From contig NZ_FRFF01000009.1 of assembly GCF_900143625.1 (NCBI RefSeq), forward strand, positions 22,828 to 86,827: a DNA stretch of 64,000 nt, written 5' to 3'. A program made the position numbers and the translations under genes. The DNA comes from Nocardiopsis sp. JB363 (GTDB lineage Bacteria; Actinomycetota; Actinomycetes; Streptosporangiales; Streptosporangiaceae). The notes under the pieces are model-generated. The model did not search any database. It worked only from the letters and a program-made list of their open reading frames with translations, and was not told the DNA's origin. Positions 8,000 through 16,245 of the stretch are shown here, piece after piece. Every line of letters starts with the position of its first letter. Within the stretch, counting starts at the first letter, position 1.

Positions 8000-8818
8000 G
8001 TGAGTGAATCAGAGCAGCGGACGACCGGTGATGCGAAGGCGCTGGCCACGGAAGCGGCCAAGGAGCTGCTGACCCGGACCGGCGCCGACAGTTTCGACGC
8101 CCTGGTGGTACTCGGCTCCGGCTGGGCCGGGGCCGCGGACACTCTGGGTTCGGCGGACATCGAGTTCGACGCGGTCGAACTACCCGGATTCGTGGAACCC
8201 ACCGCCGCGGGACACAGCGGACGTATCCGCAGCATGTGGGTGGGCGACAAACGCGTCGTCGTGTTCCTGGGTCGCGTGCACACATACGAGGGACACGATC
8301 CGATGGTGGTCGCGCACGCCGTGCGCACCGGCATCGCCGCCGGCGCCCAGGTGGCGGTGCTGACCGGGTCGGCCGGTTCCCTGCGCACCGACTTCGCCCC
8401 CGGACAGCCGGTGGTCCTGCGCGACCACATCAACCTGACCGCGCGATCACCGCTGACGGGCCCCGACTTCGTGGACATGAGCGAGGCCTACAGCACGCGA
8501 CTGCGCGAGATCACCCGCGAGGTGGACGCCTCGCTTCCCGAGGGCGTGTACGTGGCGACGTCGGGGCCGCAGTTGCAGACCCCGGCCGAGCTCAAGGTCC
8601 TGCGCCAGGCGGGTGCCGACGTGCTGGGGCGGTCGATCGCCTTGGAGTCCATCGCGGCCGTGGAGATGGGCACCGAGGTCCTCGGGTTGGCCATCGTCAG
8701 CAACGACGCGGTCGGAGCGGTGTTCGAGCCGTTCAAGGAGGAGAAGGCGCTGGAGATCGTCACGCGGCGTTCCCACCGCCTCGGGGAACTGCTCAACCGC
8801 ATTCTGACCTCCTCCTGA
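8000..8818 (+). CDS. Purine-nucleoside phosphorylase family protein (trimeric type)
   Basis: 272 residues of the PNP/MTAP family: phosphate-binding GSG (39-41), GHSGR (71-75), RVHTYEGH (92-99), a modified LTGSAGSL (121-128), TSGPQLQTPAE (187-197) and IVSNDAVG (232-239). The family phosphorolyses purine nucleosides to base and ribose-1-phosphate. Several base- and ribose-contact residues differ from the norm: the catalytic Glu of (F/Y)ETxAE is Gln193, the preceding aromatic is Leu192, and the Met of GMST is Arg211. Ser40, the His at 95 and Asn235 are retained. Substrate preference may therefore differ from ordinary inosine/guanosine PNP. The GTG start has no ribosome site ahead of it. Adenosine deaminase nearby (9936-11033) supports a purine-salvage context. 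Confidence 0.85.
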   Translation: MSESEQRTTGDAKALATEAAKELLTRTGADSFDALVVLGSGWAGAADTLGSADIEFDAVELPGFVEPTAAGHSGRIRSMWVGDKRVVVFLGRVHTYEGHDPMVVAHAVRTGIAAGAQVAVLTGSAGSLRTDFAPGQPVVLRDHINLTARSPLTGPDFVDMSEAYSTRLREITREVDASLPEGVYVATSGPQLQTPAELKVLRQAGADVLGRSIALESIAAVEMGTEVLGLAIVSNDAVGAVFEPFKEEKALEIVTRRSHRLGELLNRILTSS

Positions 8819-8823
8819 ACACG

Positions 8824-8853
8824 CGAAGGGCCCGGTCGTGACCGGGCCCTTCG
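8824..8853. terminator. Terminator after the phosphorylase gene
   Basis: A perfect 13-bp stem (8824-8836 with 8841-8853) with a CGTG loop, 6 bases after the stop. No T-run on the plus strand; it could also act on minus-strand transcripts. Confidence 0.75.
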
Positions 8854-8872
8854 TACGCGAGGAAGATCGAGG

Positions 8873-8971
8873 CACCTCCGACCGGAACCGACGTGGTCGG
8901 CACCGGCGTGGCGAGCGTACACCCCGAGGCCATGGGGTGGACGGTACCGACCTCGGCTCCGGTCGGAGGTG
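8873..8971. repeat. 14-bp perfect inverted repeat with internal hairpins
   Basis: CACCTCCGACCGGA (8873-8886) is the exact reverse complement of 8958-8971. Inside lie a CCGAC/GTCGG hairpin (8888-8900) and an ACCCC/GGGGT hairpin (8922-8939), so the whole can fold as a multi-branched structure. Confidence 0.6.
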
Positions 8972-9137
8972 GTGCTTTCCTCGGTGCGCCGCCGCGCGGG
9001 ATCCCCGCAGACCCCGTTGGACTCGCGACGGGCGACACCTCTTCTTCCCGTTATTCAGTTGAACCGCGCACGCCGTGGGAAGAAGGTCCGGGTGGGTGGC
9101 CATCCGCGCGAAGCCCGCCCACCCGGAACGCTCTCCC

Positions 9138-9156
9138 TTAGGCATGCCTAACCTAA
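9138..9156. promoter_or_regulatory. Candidate DtxR/IdeR iron box
   Basis: TTAGGCATGCCTAACCTAA matches 15 of 19 positions of the IdeR/DtxR consensus TTAGGTTAGGCTAACCTAA, including both outer half-sites. No gene start lies within reach on either side, because the flanking genes are convergent. Confidence 0.6.
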
Positions 9157-9200
9157 CCAGAACCCTCGGGTTCGCGTCAACCCCACATCCAATGAAGACG

Positions 9201-9234
9201 GAACCCGGCCGCCCGCGACGCGGGGACCGGGTTC
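9201..9234 (-). terminator. Terminator-like hairpin downstream of the PH-domain gene
   Basis: GAACCCGG (9201-9208) pairs with CCGGGTTC (9227-9234), 55 bases beyond the minus-strand stop at 9289. Confidence 0.45.
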
Positions 9235-9288
9235 GATCCGGGGAGAGACGAGCCCTCGGAAGCCCCGGGAAGGTCCGGGGAAAGGGGG

Positions 9289-9936
9289 TCAGGTCAGCAG
9301 CAGGACCGCCACGAACTGCACCAAGGCGGCCACCCCGACCACGATCACCTCCAAGGGGACCATCGTCTGCGGCCGGTCCTCGGCGCCCAGGGCGGCGGGC
9401 CCTTCTTCTTGGACCACCTTGATGGGACCGGTCAGCGGACGCGCCTTGTACCGCTCGGCGTCCTGGCGCAGCTCCCGCGCGACCAGTTCCACCGGGCGCA
9501 TCTTGGTGGGATCCTCGTCCTCACCCGGGTCCAGGTAACCGGAGTCCCGGCGCAGGTTCTCCCGGACCTTGGCCCGCTTGGTCTCCCGCAGCGGCCAGGA
9601 ACGGAACTCGCCCTCCGGGGTGTGCACCCGCAGCACGTCCACCACGTCCACCCACACGACGGCCGCCCAGGGCACGAACGTCTCGCGCACCGGGTTGACC
9701 ATCCTGATCCCGCGCGGGGTGGAGACCACCCGAGGACGCAGCCAGGCCAGGTGGACGCCCGCGATGGTCAGCAGCAGGGCCGAACCGGCGATCCAGGCCA
9801 TCCGGTCGCTGCCCCGCATCACCAGGTCCGCCAGCAGCAGGACCGCGATGACCATCCACGCGATCGCCATCACCCGAGAGCCGGTGGCGGCATGGGTGAC
9901 GGTGGCGGCTTTGGCGCCGTCTCTGCCCGACGCCAT
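9289..9936 (-). CDS. PH-domain (bPH6/CFP-6-like) membrane protein
   Basis: 215 residues. Two N-terminal transmembrane helices (about 20-40 and 43-62) precede a bacterial PH-like domain recognisable by RGIRMVNPVRETFVPWAAVV, the pattern of the actinobacterial low-molecular-weight antigen CFP-6 family; a hydrophobic helix closes the C-terminus. The family has no defined enzymatic role and is membrane-associated. The ATG at 9936 overlaps the TGA of the adenosine deaminase gene by one base, so translation is probably coupled. Its product is not an obvious part of purine metabolism. Confidence 0.75.
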   Translation of the reverse strand: MASGRDGAKAATVTHAATGSRVMAIAWMVIAVLLLADLVMRGSDRMAWIAGSALLLTIAGVHLAWLRPRVVSTPRGIRMVNPVRETFVPWAAVVWVDVVDVLRVHTPEGEFRSWPLRETKRAKVRENLRRDSGYLDPGEDEDPTKMRPVELVARELRQDAERYKARPLTGPIKVVQEEGPAALGAEDRPQTMVPLEVIVVGVAALVQFVAVLLLT

Positions 9937-11033
9937 CAGTGCGTCGCCCACTTCAACTGCGCGAACCCCGGCTTGATGATCCCGTTGATCAGCGACAGGC
10001 GCTCGTCGAACGGCAGGAACGCCGACTTCATGGCGTTGACCGTGAACCACTGGAGGTCGTCCCAGTCGTAGCCGAACGCCTCGCTGAGCTTGGCGAACTC
10101 CTCCGACAGGGTGACACCGCTCTGGAGACGGTTGTCGGTGTTGACGGTGACCCGGAAGCGCAGGTCGCGCAGTAGCCCGATCGGGTGGTCGGCGATGGAC
10201 TCGGCGGCGCCCGTCTGGATGTTGGAGCTGGGGCACATCTCCAGCGGCACCCGCTTGTCGCGCACGTACTGGGCCAGTCGGCCCAGGCGCGGGGCGCCGC
10301 CCTCCTGGACGGTGATGTCGTCGATGATGCGCACGCCGTGACCGAGACGGTCGCAACCGCACCACTGGAGCGCCTCCCAGATGGAGGGCAGACCGAACGC
10401 CTCACCGGCGTGGATGGTGAAGTGGAAGTTCTCCCGGCGCAGGTACTCGAACGCGTCCAGGTGGCGGGTGGGAGGGTTGCCGGCCTCCGCGCCCGCGATG
10501 TCGAAACCGGAAACACCGGAGTCGCGGTAGCGGACCGCCAGCTCGGCGATCTCCGAGGACCGAGCCGCGTGCCGCATCGCGGTCACCAACTGCCCGGTGC
10601 GGATGCTGCGACCGGCGTCGGCCGCACGCTTCTCCCCCAGCTCCAGCCCCTCTTGGACGGCCTCGACGACCTCTTCGAGGCTGAGCCCGCCCTCCAGGTG
10701 CTGTTCGGGGGCGTAACGCTGCTCGGCGTAGACCACGCCGTCGGCGGCCAGGTCCTCGGCCGCCTCGGCGGCGACCCGCACCAGGGAGTCACGGGTCTGC
10801 ATGACCGCCGTGGTGTGGGCGAAGGTCTCCAGGTACCGCTCCAGCGAACCGGAGTCGGAGGCGTCCCGGAACCAACGGCCCAGCTCCTCGGGGTCGTACG
10901 TGGGCAGTCCCTCATAGCCCGTCTCACGGGCCAGTTCCACCACCGTGGACGGACGTAGACCGCCGTCGAGGTGGTCGTGGAGGAGCACCTTGGGCGCCCT
11001 CCGGATCTGTTCGACAGTCAGTGGCTGATTCAT
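9936..11033 (-). CDS. add: Adenosine deaminase
   Basis: 365 residues of the metal-dependent adenosine/AMP deaminase family. The zinc ligands and catalytic residues are visible: HDHLDG near 19-24, HAGE, LGHG and the NTDN segment that follows EMCPSSN. It converts adenosine to inosine in purine salvage, consistent with the nearby nucleoside phosphorylase. The start at 11033 is immediately preceded by TGAGGAG, leaving almost no spacer between ribosome site and ATG; no better in-frame start is seen. It is followed without a gap by the PH-domain gene. Confidence 0.93.
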   Translation of the reverse strand: MNQPLTVEQIRRAPKVLLHDHLDGGLRPSTVVELARETGYEGLPTYDPEELGRWFRDASDSGSLERYLETFAHTTAVMQTRDSLVRVAAEAAEDLAADGVVYAEQRYAPEQHLEGGLSLEEVVEAVQEGLELGEKRAADAGRSIRTGQLVTAMRHAARSSEIAELAVRYRDSGVSGFDIAGAEAGNPPTRHLDAFEYLRRENFHFTIHAGEAFGLPSIWEALQWCGCDRLGHGVRIIDDITVQEGGAPRLGRLAQYVRDKRVPLEMCPSSNIQTGAAESIADHPIGLLRDLRFRVTVNTDNRLQSGVTLSEEFAKLSEAFGYDWDDLQWFTVNAMKSAFLPFDERLSLINGIIKPGFAQLKWATH

Positions 11034-11124
11034 CTCCTCAGGATGCCACTGGGACGTGAGCGCCCCCGACGGGGTGACACGAAGCTGCCGAGAATCCGGC
11101 AAAAGCCTCCTATTCGGACACTTT

Positions 11125-12360
11125 TCAGGCCAGTGCCTCGCGGTCCGCGTGCACACCCTCGCGGGTGATGTCCCACAGCGCGGTGAGCGCCGTGGTGACC
11201 ATGAAACGGGTGCCCACGCCGATGGCGCGCTCGTCGACGTCGAAGGTGCCCCGATGCAGGTCGAGCATGGGTCCGTCCCAGTCCGGGGAGTGGGTGCCCA
11301 GTCGGGCCAGCGCTCCGGGGGTGTGCTCCAGGTACCAGGCGAAGTCCTCCCCGCCCAGGCTCTGCTCGGTGGGGGTGACCGCGTCGGCGCCCAGCGCCAG
11401 GGTGACGGCCTCGCGCATGATGTCGACGCTGGTGGCCTCGTTGATGGTGGGCGGCACCCCGCGACGGTAGGTGACCTCGGCGTCGGCCCCGTAGGCGGAC
11501 GCCACCGACTCCACCAGCCCCTTGACGATGTCGGGTGCCTGGTGCCAGGCCTCATCGTCCAGGCAGCGCACGGTGCCCTCGGCCACGGCGTCATCAGGGA
11601 TGACGTTGGGCGCCGAACCGGCGCTGATGCGGCCCCAGACCAGGCTGAACCCGGCGCGCGGGTCGATGCGTCGGGACAGCGCGGCGGGCAGCTCGGTGAC
11701 GACCTTGCCGAGCGCGTAGACCAGGTCGGCGGTCAGGTGGGGGCGGGCGGTGTGTCCACCCGGACCGGACAGACGGACCAGGAGTTGGTCGCAGGCCGCG
11801 GTGATCCCGCCGGTGCGCAGCCCCACCTTGCCGACCATCAGACGGGGGTCGCAGTGCAGGGCGAAGACCCGCTGCACGTCCTCCATCCCGCCGGCCTTGA
11901 CCACCTCCACCGCCCCGCCGGGAAGCTCCTCAGCGGGTTGGAAGAGGAGTCGGACCCGGCCGGGCAGCGCACCCGCACGGGCCTGCTGGGCGAGGAAGAT
12001 CCCCGTGGCCAGCAGGACCGTGGTGTGCACGTCGTGTCCACAGGCGTGCGCGGCACCCGGGACGGTGGAGTGGTAGGGGACGTCCTTCTCGTCCGCCAGG
12101 GGGAGGGCGTCGATGTCGGCCCGCAGGGCGACGAGGGGTCCCGGCCCCTCACCGACGTCGCAGATCAGACCGGTGCCCTGGGGAAGTTCCTTGGGCCGCA
12201 ACCCGACCGCGCGGAGGCGCTCGGCGAGTCGACCCGTCGTGCGGTGCTCGGCGAACGCGAGCTCCGGGTGCATGTGCAGGTCCCGGCGGAAGCCCGTGAG
12301 CTCCCGTTCATGCCGCGCCAGAAAAGCGGTCAACTGTTCCGGCAGGTCACGTCCCCGCAT
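11125..12360 (-). CDS. M20-family amidohydrolase (AmiA/hippuricase-like)
   Basis: 411 residues with the M20D peptidase/amidohydrolase layout: [10 protein letters not shown] near the N-terminus, [21 protein letters not shown] (metal-binding Cys/His), [11 protein letters not shown], a dimerisation domain with [11 protein letters not shown], and the C-terminal [16 protein letters not shown]. These enzymes cleave N-acyl amino acids or related amides in the cytosol. M. tuberculosis AmiA1/AmiB1 lie near lpdA, deoD and add in a similar neighbourhood, so this is probably the orthologous gene. ATG at 12360 is preceded by GGGGACC. Confidence 0.88.
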   Translation of the reverse strand: MRGRDLPEQLTAFLARHERELTGFRRDLHMHPELAFAEHRTTGRLAERLRAVGLRPKELPQGTGLICDVGEGPGPLVALRADIDALPLADEKDVPYHSTVPGAAHACGHDVHTTVLLATGIFLAQQARAGALPGRVRLLFQPAEELPGGAVEVVKAGGMEDVQRVFALHCDPRLMVGKVGLRTGGITAACDQLLVRLSGPGGHTARPHLTADLVYALGKVVTELPAALSRRIDPRAGFSLVWGRISAGSAPNVIPDDAVAEGTVRCLDDEAWHQAPDIVKGLVESVASAYGADAEVTYRRGVPPTINEATSVDIMREAVTLALGADAVTPTEQSLGGEDFAWYLEHTPGALARLGTHSPDWDGPMLDLHRGTFDVDERAIGVGTRFMVTTALTALWDITREGVHADREALA

Positions 12361-12390
12361 GGAGGGTCCCCTCTACTACTTCACACGTCG

Positions 12391-13563
12391 TTAGCGCACG
12401 CCGGCTCCGTCACCGGCGCCGACCGTGGCGCGGGTGGGGTCCGCGTCGAACTCGGTGGAGAGCAGGTCCACGACGTCCTGAAGCGAGCCTCCCTGGGAGA
12501 CGACCGCCCGCTGGCGTTCGTAGGAGGCGCCCTTGTCCAGGATCTCGGAGATCAGGTCCAGGTCCTCGGCACAACCCAGGCGGGCGGCGATCGGGGTCAA
12601 CTCGCGAACCAGCTCGTACAGGTCGTCACGGATCGGAACGGTGGTTCCGTACGAATCCGTGATGACACGAGCGTCGAGTCCGTAGCGGGTGGCCCGCCAC
12701 TTGTTGTCGTTCACCACCCAGGACGGCGGGCTGGGCAAGCTGTACCCGCGGTCGAGTTGGTGATCGAAAAGCTCCACCAGGCTCTGGGAGAGAGCGGCGG
12801 CCATTCCCACCTCGCGCAGGGTGGGAATCCCATCGAACATCCGGATCTCGATGGTACCGAAATCCGGGTGCGGACGGATGTCCCACCACACTTCCTTGAT
12901 AGAGGCGATGGTACCTGCATTGAGAAGGGTTTCGAGGTATTCCTCGAAAGCCGGCCAACCGGGGAGGTTCGGCGGCGGACCGGAGGTGGGAAGGGCCCCG
13001 AAGACAATGGACCGTGCAGAGGCGAGTCCCGTGTCGTATCCGCCCCAAAATGGGGACGAAGCACTCAAAGCAAGAAAATGGGGGATGTACTTCGCAAGCG
13101 CGTTCACGATCGGAATGGCCTTCTCCTGGTCACGCACTCCGACGTGTACGTGCACACCACAGGTGAGGATGCGCCGGGCCAGCCACTGCATCTGCTCCAC
13201 CAGCTCGCCATAGCGCTTGCCGGGGCTGAGCGACTGGTCCTGCCAGTGGTCCATCGGGTGCGTACCCGAGCAGATCAGGGCGGCGCCACGGGGCTCCAGC
13301 ACCTCCCGCATCCGACCGACGTTGCGGGCGAGGTCGCGCTTGGCCTCGTCCACCGTCTCGCAGATCCCCGTCACCACCTCGACCTGGGACTGCATGAGTT
13401 CATGGCGCAGCGGGGGGACCGCCGCGTCGGCACTGAGGTCCGGGAGTTCCGCGAGGAGTTGCTGCGCCTCCTGTCGCAGGTGGCGACTGTTCCGATCGAC
13501 GATCTGGAGTTCCCACTCCACACCTAACGTCGCACGTTCTGACGATTTGAATGCGATTCCCAT
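12391..13563 (-). CDS. Carboxylate-amine ligase, YbdK/glutamate-cysteine ligase 2 family
   Basis: 390 residues. The GCS2 signature runs from LGVEWELQIVD (metal/ATP-binding Glu residues) through CSGTHP, CGVHVHVGV, WDIRPHPDFGTIEIR and RATRYGLDA. The family has weak glutamate-cysteine ligase activity in E. coli, and in actinomycetes several paralogues exist (EgtA in ergothioneine synthesis is one); no egt genes are present here, so the generic assignment is kept. An ATG start at 13563 without any plausible alternative. Confidence 0.88.
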   Translation of the reverse strand: MGIAFKSSERATLGVEWELQIVDRNSRHLRQEAQQLLAELPDLSADAAVPPLRHELMQSQVEVVTGICETVDEAKRDLARNVGRMREVLEPRGAALICSGTHPMDHWQDQSLSPGKRYGELVEQMQWLARRILTCGVHVHVGVRDQEKAIPIVNALAKYIPHFLALSASSPFWGGYDTGLASARSIVFGALPTSGPPPNLPGWPAFEEYLETLLNAGTIASIKEVWWDIRPHPDFGTIEIRMFDGIPTLREVGMAAALSQSLVELFDHQLDRGYSLPSPPSWVVNDNKWRATRYGLDARVITDSYGTTVPIRDDLYELVRELTPIAARLGCAEDLDLISEILDKGASYERQRAVVSQGGSLQDVVDLLSTEFDADPTRATVGAGDGAGVR

Positions 13564-13698
13564 CTGCCCTCCGCAAGGTGTGTACGGCCGTTCGGCCGTC
13601 TCACCGCTCAGCCCGGCGCACCGATCGCCCGGGACACGGGAGGACTACCCACCGTAAGCGTCACGCATACGGACTTCAGGGCCAATAAACGGAGGAAA

Positions 13699-14832
13699 TC
13701 ACCGGACGGAATCCCTTTCCTCGACGTCTCCGTTCCGTCCGCGTCGAAGTACCGACGCCGCCCCGAGCGCGGCGGCGCCCGCCCCCACCAGCGACAACCC
13801 GAAGGCGAGCACTCGCTGGGCCCACCGACGCTTCGCCAGATCCTCCTTGCGCGGGCGCAGCACCGGAATCGGTCGTGTCCAGTCCACCCCGACCTCGTCC
13901 GGGCTCGGCAACGAACCCGTGTACGGCGGCGGTATCGGAAGCCACGTCGCCGTCCACGCCGCGCTGAACATCACCAGACGCATGACCAGGTTGATCCAGA
14001 CCAACAGACCCACCAGGACCGCGAAGGACGCGTACACCGGGTTGGTGAGCGTTCCCGACAGCAGGGTCGCCGCCAGGGTCTTGAGCACCTCGAACCCGAC
14101 CGCGCCCAACAGGGCGCCCCGCCACATCATCCGGGTCGGCCGCCCCGTCCCCGACAACAGCGTGAACACCAGCATGAACAGGCACATGTTCACGGCGATG
14201 GCGATCACCAACGCCAGGCCCCGCAAGACGAGATTGGCCGTCAACGACTCGTCCAGGTCCACGAGGGACAACAACCAGACCGTCGCGGTCTGCATGAAGC
14301 TGGTGAAGGCCACCGTGAACAGCAACGCGGCGCCGAGCCCGAGCATGACCAGAAGGTCGCCCGACTTGCGCAGCACCGGGTTGGGCCCCTGCTTGAGGTT
14401 GTTCAACCAGATCGAGTGCAGCGCCTCGCGCAGCGCCGCCACCGAGTTCAGCCCCGCGTACAGCAGGCCGAGCGCACCGATCACACTCGCGCCCACCCGG
14501 GCGTCCGCGATCTGGTCCATGGGCAACTGCCGGGACAGCCCCGGAAGCACCTCGTCGAGCGCCTCCTCCAGATAATGGGTGAGCTCCACCTGACGGGCCG
14601 CCAGGAAACCCACGACAGAGAAGGCCAACGCCAACAGCGGGAAGAAGGACAGGAACGCGAAGTAGGTGACCGCACCGGCCAACTGGTTTCCGTTGCGGTC
14701 CGCGTAACGCTCGTAGGCACGCACCAAGTGGTCGATGGACGGATACCGGTGCCGCAGCCCCCAGTACACGTCCATCGCCGAGTCCCGGTAGTGACCGACC
14801 GTCTCCTTGGCCCGGTCCAAGACGCCGGCCAT
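13699..14832 (-). CDS. YihY/virulence factor BrkB family membrane protein
   Basis: 377 residues with about six transmembrane helices in the YihY/UPF0761 arrangement: AYERYADRNGNQLAGAVTYFAFLSFFPLLAL at the first helix, LNSVAALREALHSIW, and PNPVLRKSGDLLVMLGLG. A hydrophilic C-terminal extension ends in another short hydrophobic stretch and a charged tail. The function is unknown; earlier annotation as ribonuclease BN is wrong for this family. ATG 14832 follows GGGAGGACG. It is divergent from the galactokinase-like gene, sharing a 153-base promoter region. Confidence 0.88.
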   Translation of the reverse strand: MAGVLDRAKETVGHYRDSAMDVYWGLRHRYPSIDHLVRAYERYADRNGNQLAGAVTYFAFLSFFPLLALAFSVVGFLAARQVELTHYLEEALDEVLPGLSRQLPMDQIADARVGASVIGALGLLYAGLNSVAALREALHSIWLNNLKQGPNPVLRKSGDLLVMLGLGAALLFTVAFTSFMQTATVWLLSLVDLDESLTANLVLRGLALVIAIAVNMCLFMLVFTLLSGTGRPTRMMWRGALLGAVGFEVLKTLAATLLSGTLTNPVYASFAVLVGLLVWINLVMRLVMFSAAWTATWLPIPPPYTGSLPSPDEVGVDWTRPIPVLRPRKEDLAKRRWAQRVLAFGLSLVGAGAAALGAASVLRRGRNGDVEERDSVR

Positions 14833-14985
14833 CGTCCTCCCTGTCCTTTCGGGCGCCCCCGTGGCCCCCGGCGGACCCGCAACCCTAGCGTTGCCCGATC
14901 GGGGAGGGGAAACCCCACGCCCGGGCGGTACCGAACGCACGGCAGACTTGGACCCGGAATCGACCGAGACGACGGAGGTCCGGAC

Positions 14986-16107
14986 GTGGGTGTCACCGGA
15001 GCACGGCTGCGGGCGGTGTGGGGCGCGGGTAACGGCGGCCCGGTCGGGACGTGGCCGAGTGCCGCGCCCGGGCCCGCCGCGCTGACCGCCGGGTTCGTGA
15101 AGTGGTTCGGCACCGAACCCTCGGGGCTGTGGCACGCGCCGGGGCGCCTGGCGTTGATGGGCGAGCACACCGCCGCCATCGGCGGGCCCGCCCTGTTCGC
15201 CGCCCTGCCCTGGGGGATCACCGCCGCGATCGGCATCTCCGACGACGGACGTACACGAACGGCGACGCCCAACGGCCCACTGAGCGAACGGCACCGGGCC
15301 TCCCGCGAGGTGGAGGCGGTCGCGGCCTCCGCTCGCGCCAGTGGCCACCTGAGCGACGGGCAGGGGCTTCGGGTGGTGTTCGGCGCGGATCTGCCCGCAC
15401 ACGCCTCCCTGGGACTCTCCGCGGCGCTGGGCGCCGCCGCCACCCTCGCCCTGGCCGACCTGTCCGGTTCCGAGCCGCCCGAGGACCTGCCGGTGGCGCG
15501 ACGGGTGTGCCTGGACGCCAGGGCCGGCCAGGTCGTACGGGTGAACCAGGGCAGCGGCCGTACCGCCCTCTTCCCCTTCGACCTGGCCTCGGCCGACCTG
15601 CGCCTGGTCGTCGTCGACACCGGCGCTCTCCCCCGACGCGACCTCAGACCGATCCGCGCCGCCGAACTGTCCCGGGCACAGGAACTGTTGGGCCCGCTCC
15701 GGGCGATCCAGGACCTGCGGGCGACCCTGCGCCGGATCCAGAACCCCGTGCTGCGCGACCGGGTGGAGTTCGCCGTCACCGAGACCCACCGGCTCAACGC
15801 GGCGGTCGGACTGCTGCGGACCGACCGGTTCGGTGAGGTCGGACCGGTCCTGTCCTCCTCCCACCTGTCCCTGCGCAAGTTCGACCTGCCACTGCCCGCG
15901 GTGGAGGCGGCCGTGGAGGCCGCCGCCCTCTCGGGTGCCCGTGGCGCCCGGATGTCGGGCTGGGCGGGAACCTCCTTCGCCCTGGTCCCGTCCGAACGGG
16001 TGGACGACGTCACCTGCGGAGTGCGCGAGGTGTTCCATCGCCGGGGGCGCCCCGAACCCCGTGTGCGGGTGGCGGTGCCCGCGGAGGGTGCTCGCAGGGT
16101 GGCCTGA
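14986..16107 (+). CDS. Galactokinase-like GHMP-family protein with degenerate motifs
   Basis: 373 residues. Homology to galactokinase is clear from APGRLALMGEHT (51-62; APGRxNLIGEHT in the enzyme) and from the glycine-rich stretch LPAHASLGLSAALGAAA. However, the MDQ segment that supplies the catalytic Asp reads VNQ (Asn187), and the third motif (GARMTGGGFGG) reads GARMSGWAG. It may be a non-catalytic or altered-substrate GHMP protein; annotation pipelines would call it galactokinase. GTG 14986 is preceded by GGAGG at 7 bases, and this start removes an unrelated upstream frame. No galT/galE neighbours are present. Confidence 0.75.
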   Translation: MGVTGARLRAVWGAGNGGPVGTWPSAAPGPAALTAGFVKWFGTEPSGLWHAPGRLALMGEHTAAIGGPALFAALPWGITAAIGISDDGRTRTATPNGPLSERHRASREVEAVAASARASGHLSDGQGLRVVFGADLPAHASLGLSAALGAAATLALADLSGSEPPEDLPVARRVCLDARAGQVVRVNQGSGRTALFPFDLASADLRLVVVDTGALPRRDLRPIRAAELSRAQELLGPLRAIQDLRATLRRIQNPVLRDRVEFAVTETHRLNAAVGLLRTDRFGEVGPVLSSSHLSLRKFDLPLPAVEAAVEAAALSGARGARMSGWAGTSFALVPSERVDDVTCGVREVFHRRGRPEPRVRVAVPAEGARRVA

Positions 16108-16245
16108 ACGCGCCCACCGGGAGCGGACTTTTCCCCTTTCTTGACACTTAACCGGGATCGACGTGAACCGGACTACCCTGTCAGCGATCACAAGGGACAT
16201 AGGACACGAAGTGCGACACACGGCGCGGAGCAGATAGGCGAATCC

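Larger units (their letters stand above)
8854..9288. other. Hairpin-rich intergenic region between convergent genes
   Basis: About 435 bases with no convincing reading frame but at least three strong inverted repeats and an iron-box-like site. CTTCTTCCC (9041-9049) pairs with GGGAAGAAG (9077-9085), and a 13-bp stem with one G-U pair joins 9087-9099 to 9115-9127. Transcription toward lower coordinates from the iron box would cross all of these before the hairpin at 8824-8853. Confidence 0.5.

Noticed and set aside
9201..9245. T-arm-like GGGTTCGATCC suggesting a tRNA
   Set aside because: No anticodon or acceptor stem can be formed around it; it is part of the hairpin 9201-9234.
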